Assembly (NCBI GenBank): GCA_963741305.1
Contig: CAVUHL010000003.1
Span: forward strand, 682,001-746,000
Length of the DNA: 64,000 nt
Direction: 5' to 3'
From: DATMER01 sp963741305
GTDB lineage: Bacteria > Acidobacteriota > Thermoanaerobaculia > Multivoradales > UBA5704
Shown piece by piece: positions 63,635-64,000 of the stretch (its first letter is position 1; each line of letters opens with the position of its first letter). The notes under the pieces were generated by a model that saw only the letters and a list, made by a program, of their open reading frames with translations, made no database searches and was not told where the DNA came from. Position numbers and translations under genes: made by a program.

Positions 63635-64000
63635 ATGCGCTCCAAACCCCTGATCCTCTGCGCTCTCCTGCTCTGCCTGGGCACGCTGCCTGCTGCCGCC
63701 GGCGCTGACCTGTTCCGCTTCCTGGACCGCGAGGCTTCGCGGGACTCCGAGCGCCGGATCGCCGTCGATACCTCCGTGCTGGCTTCCGTGGGGGAGATTC
63801 CCTTCCGGATGCGCCTCCTCGACGAGCGCGACTACGAGATGCAGGCCACGGAGATCGAGCGCCGCGGCCCGGCCAGCTTTGCCTGGCGTGGCAAGGTCGT
63901 CGATCCCATCCTCGGCGAGGTGGGGACCGCGACCCTGACCGTCATGGGCGACCTGATGGCCGGCTTCGTGGTCACGACCGACGGCCTTTACGAGATCGAG
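63635..64000 (+). CDS. Secreted protein, N-terminal part (cut by window edge)
   Basis: 122 residues are visible, starting at ATG 63635 with AAGGAGG 10 bases upstream. The signal peptide is RSKPLILCALLLCLGTLPAAA. The mature part includes TEIERRGPASFAWRGKV and DPILGEVGTATLTVMGD, resembling the propeptide-type N-terminus of secreted metalloproteases (M12B-like) common in acidobacteria. The catalytic region would lie outside the window, so this is only a suggestion. Confidence 0.7.
   Translation, partial: MRSKPLILCALLLCLGTLPAAAGADLFRFLDREASRDSERRIAVDTSVLASVGEIPFRMRLLDERDYEMQATEIERRGPASFAWRGKVVDPILGEVGTATLTVMGDLMAGFVVTTDGLYEIE

Overview
The window is a GC-rich bacterial chromosome segment, most likely from an acidobacterium (Thermoanaerobaculia-like). 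The clues are several serine/threonine kinases joined to PD40/WD40-like propellers, Acidobacteria-type VWFA proteins, a DUF1800/DUF1501 pair and a DUF255 thioredoxin. This is inference from gene families; there is no rRNA. I found no tRNA, CRISPR array, insertion sequence or phage gene.

Layout. 1-984 is the N-terminal part of glycerol kinase, cut by the window edge. 1027-5868 is a two-gene minus-strand operon: an amidase-hydrolase-caspase fusion followed by a gluzincin protease. 6051-15768 is mostly housekeeping: a UbiE-like methyltransferase, two PilT-type ATPases, a membrane M28 peptidase, a small secreted protein, truA and a DUF255-DsbD fusion, with a repeat-rich gap at 12123-12678.

15970-30386 is the most interesting region. 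Three large membrane kinases (two are pseudokinase-kinase tandems) are each followed by a small Cys-containing peptide gene. These peptides share an N-terminal M-A-F-R-type motif and a C-terminal L-x-x-Q-L-R motif. After the third peptide come a HopA1/LanKC-lyase-like protein and a kinase-LanC protein with a PqqD-like N-terminus and three Cys zinc ligands. I read this as a split class III/IV/V-like lanthipeptide (RiPP) locus coupled to receptor-type kinases. A fourth kinase-peptide pair lies at 59325-63067 with no modification enzymes beside it.

30383-42714 holds a DUF1501/DUF1800 pair, the threonine-to-glycine pathway (tdh-kbl), a perfect 21-bp-period repeat array of 21 copies, a secreted hydrolase, a secreted Cys/Ser/Thr-rich protein, a subtilase and a wax ester synthase. 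42859-47805 carries a PIN toxin pair and a six-gene operon ending in archease and a frameshifted rtcB. 47934-59154 has an ACP-adenylating enzyme-PlsC fusion, an HPF homologue, a truncated TPR protein, a three-gene VWFA operon and a MatB-like synthetase. The end holds a CBS-domain protein and the start of a secreted protein.

Starts were chosen from ribosome binding sites, signal peptides and paralogue comparison. No database search was possible, so family names rest on motif recognition.
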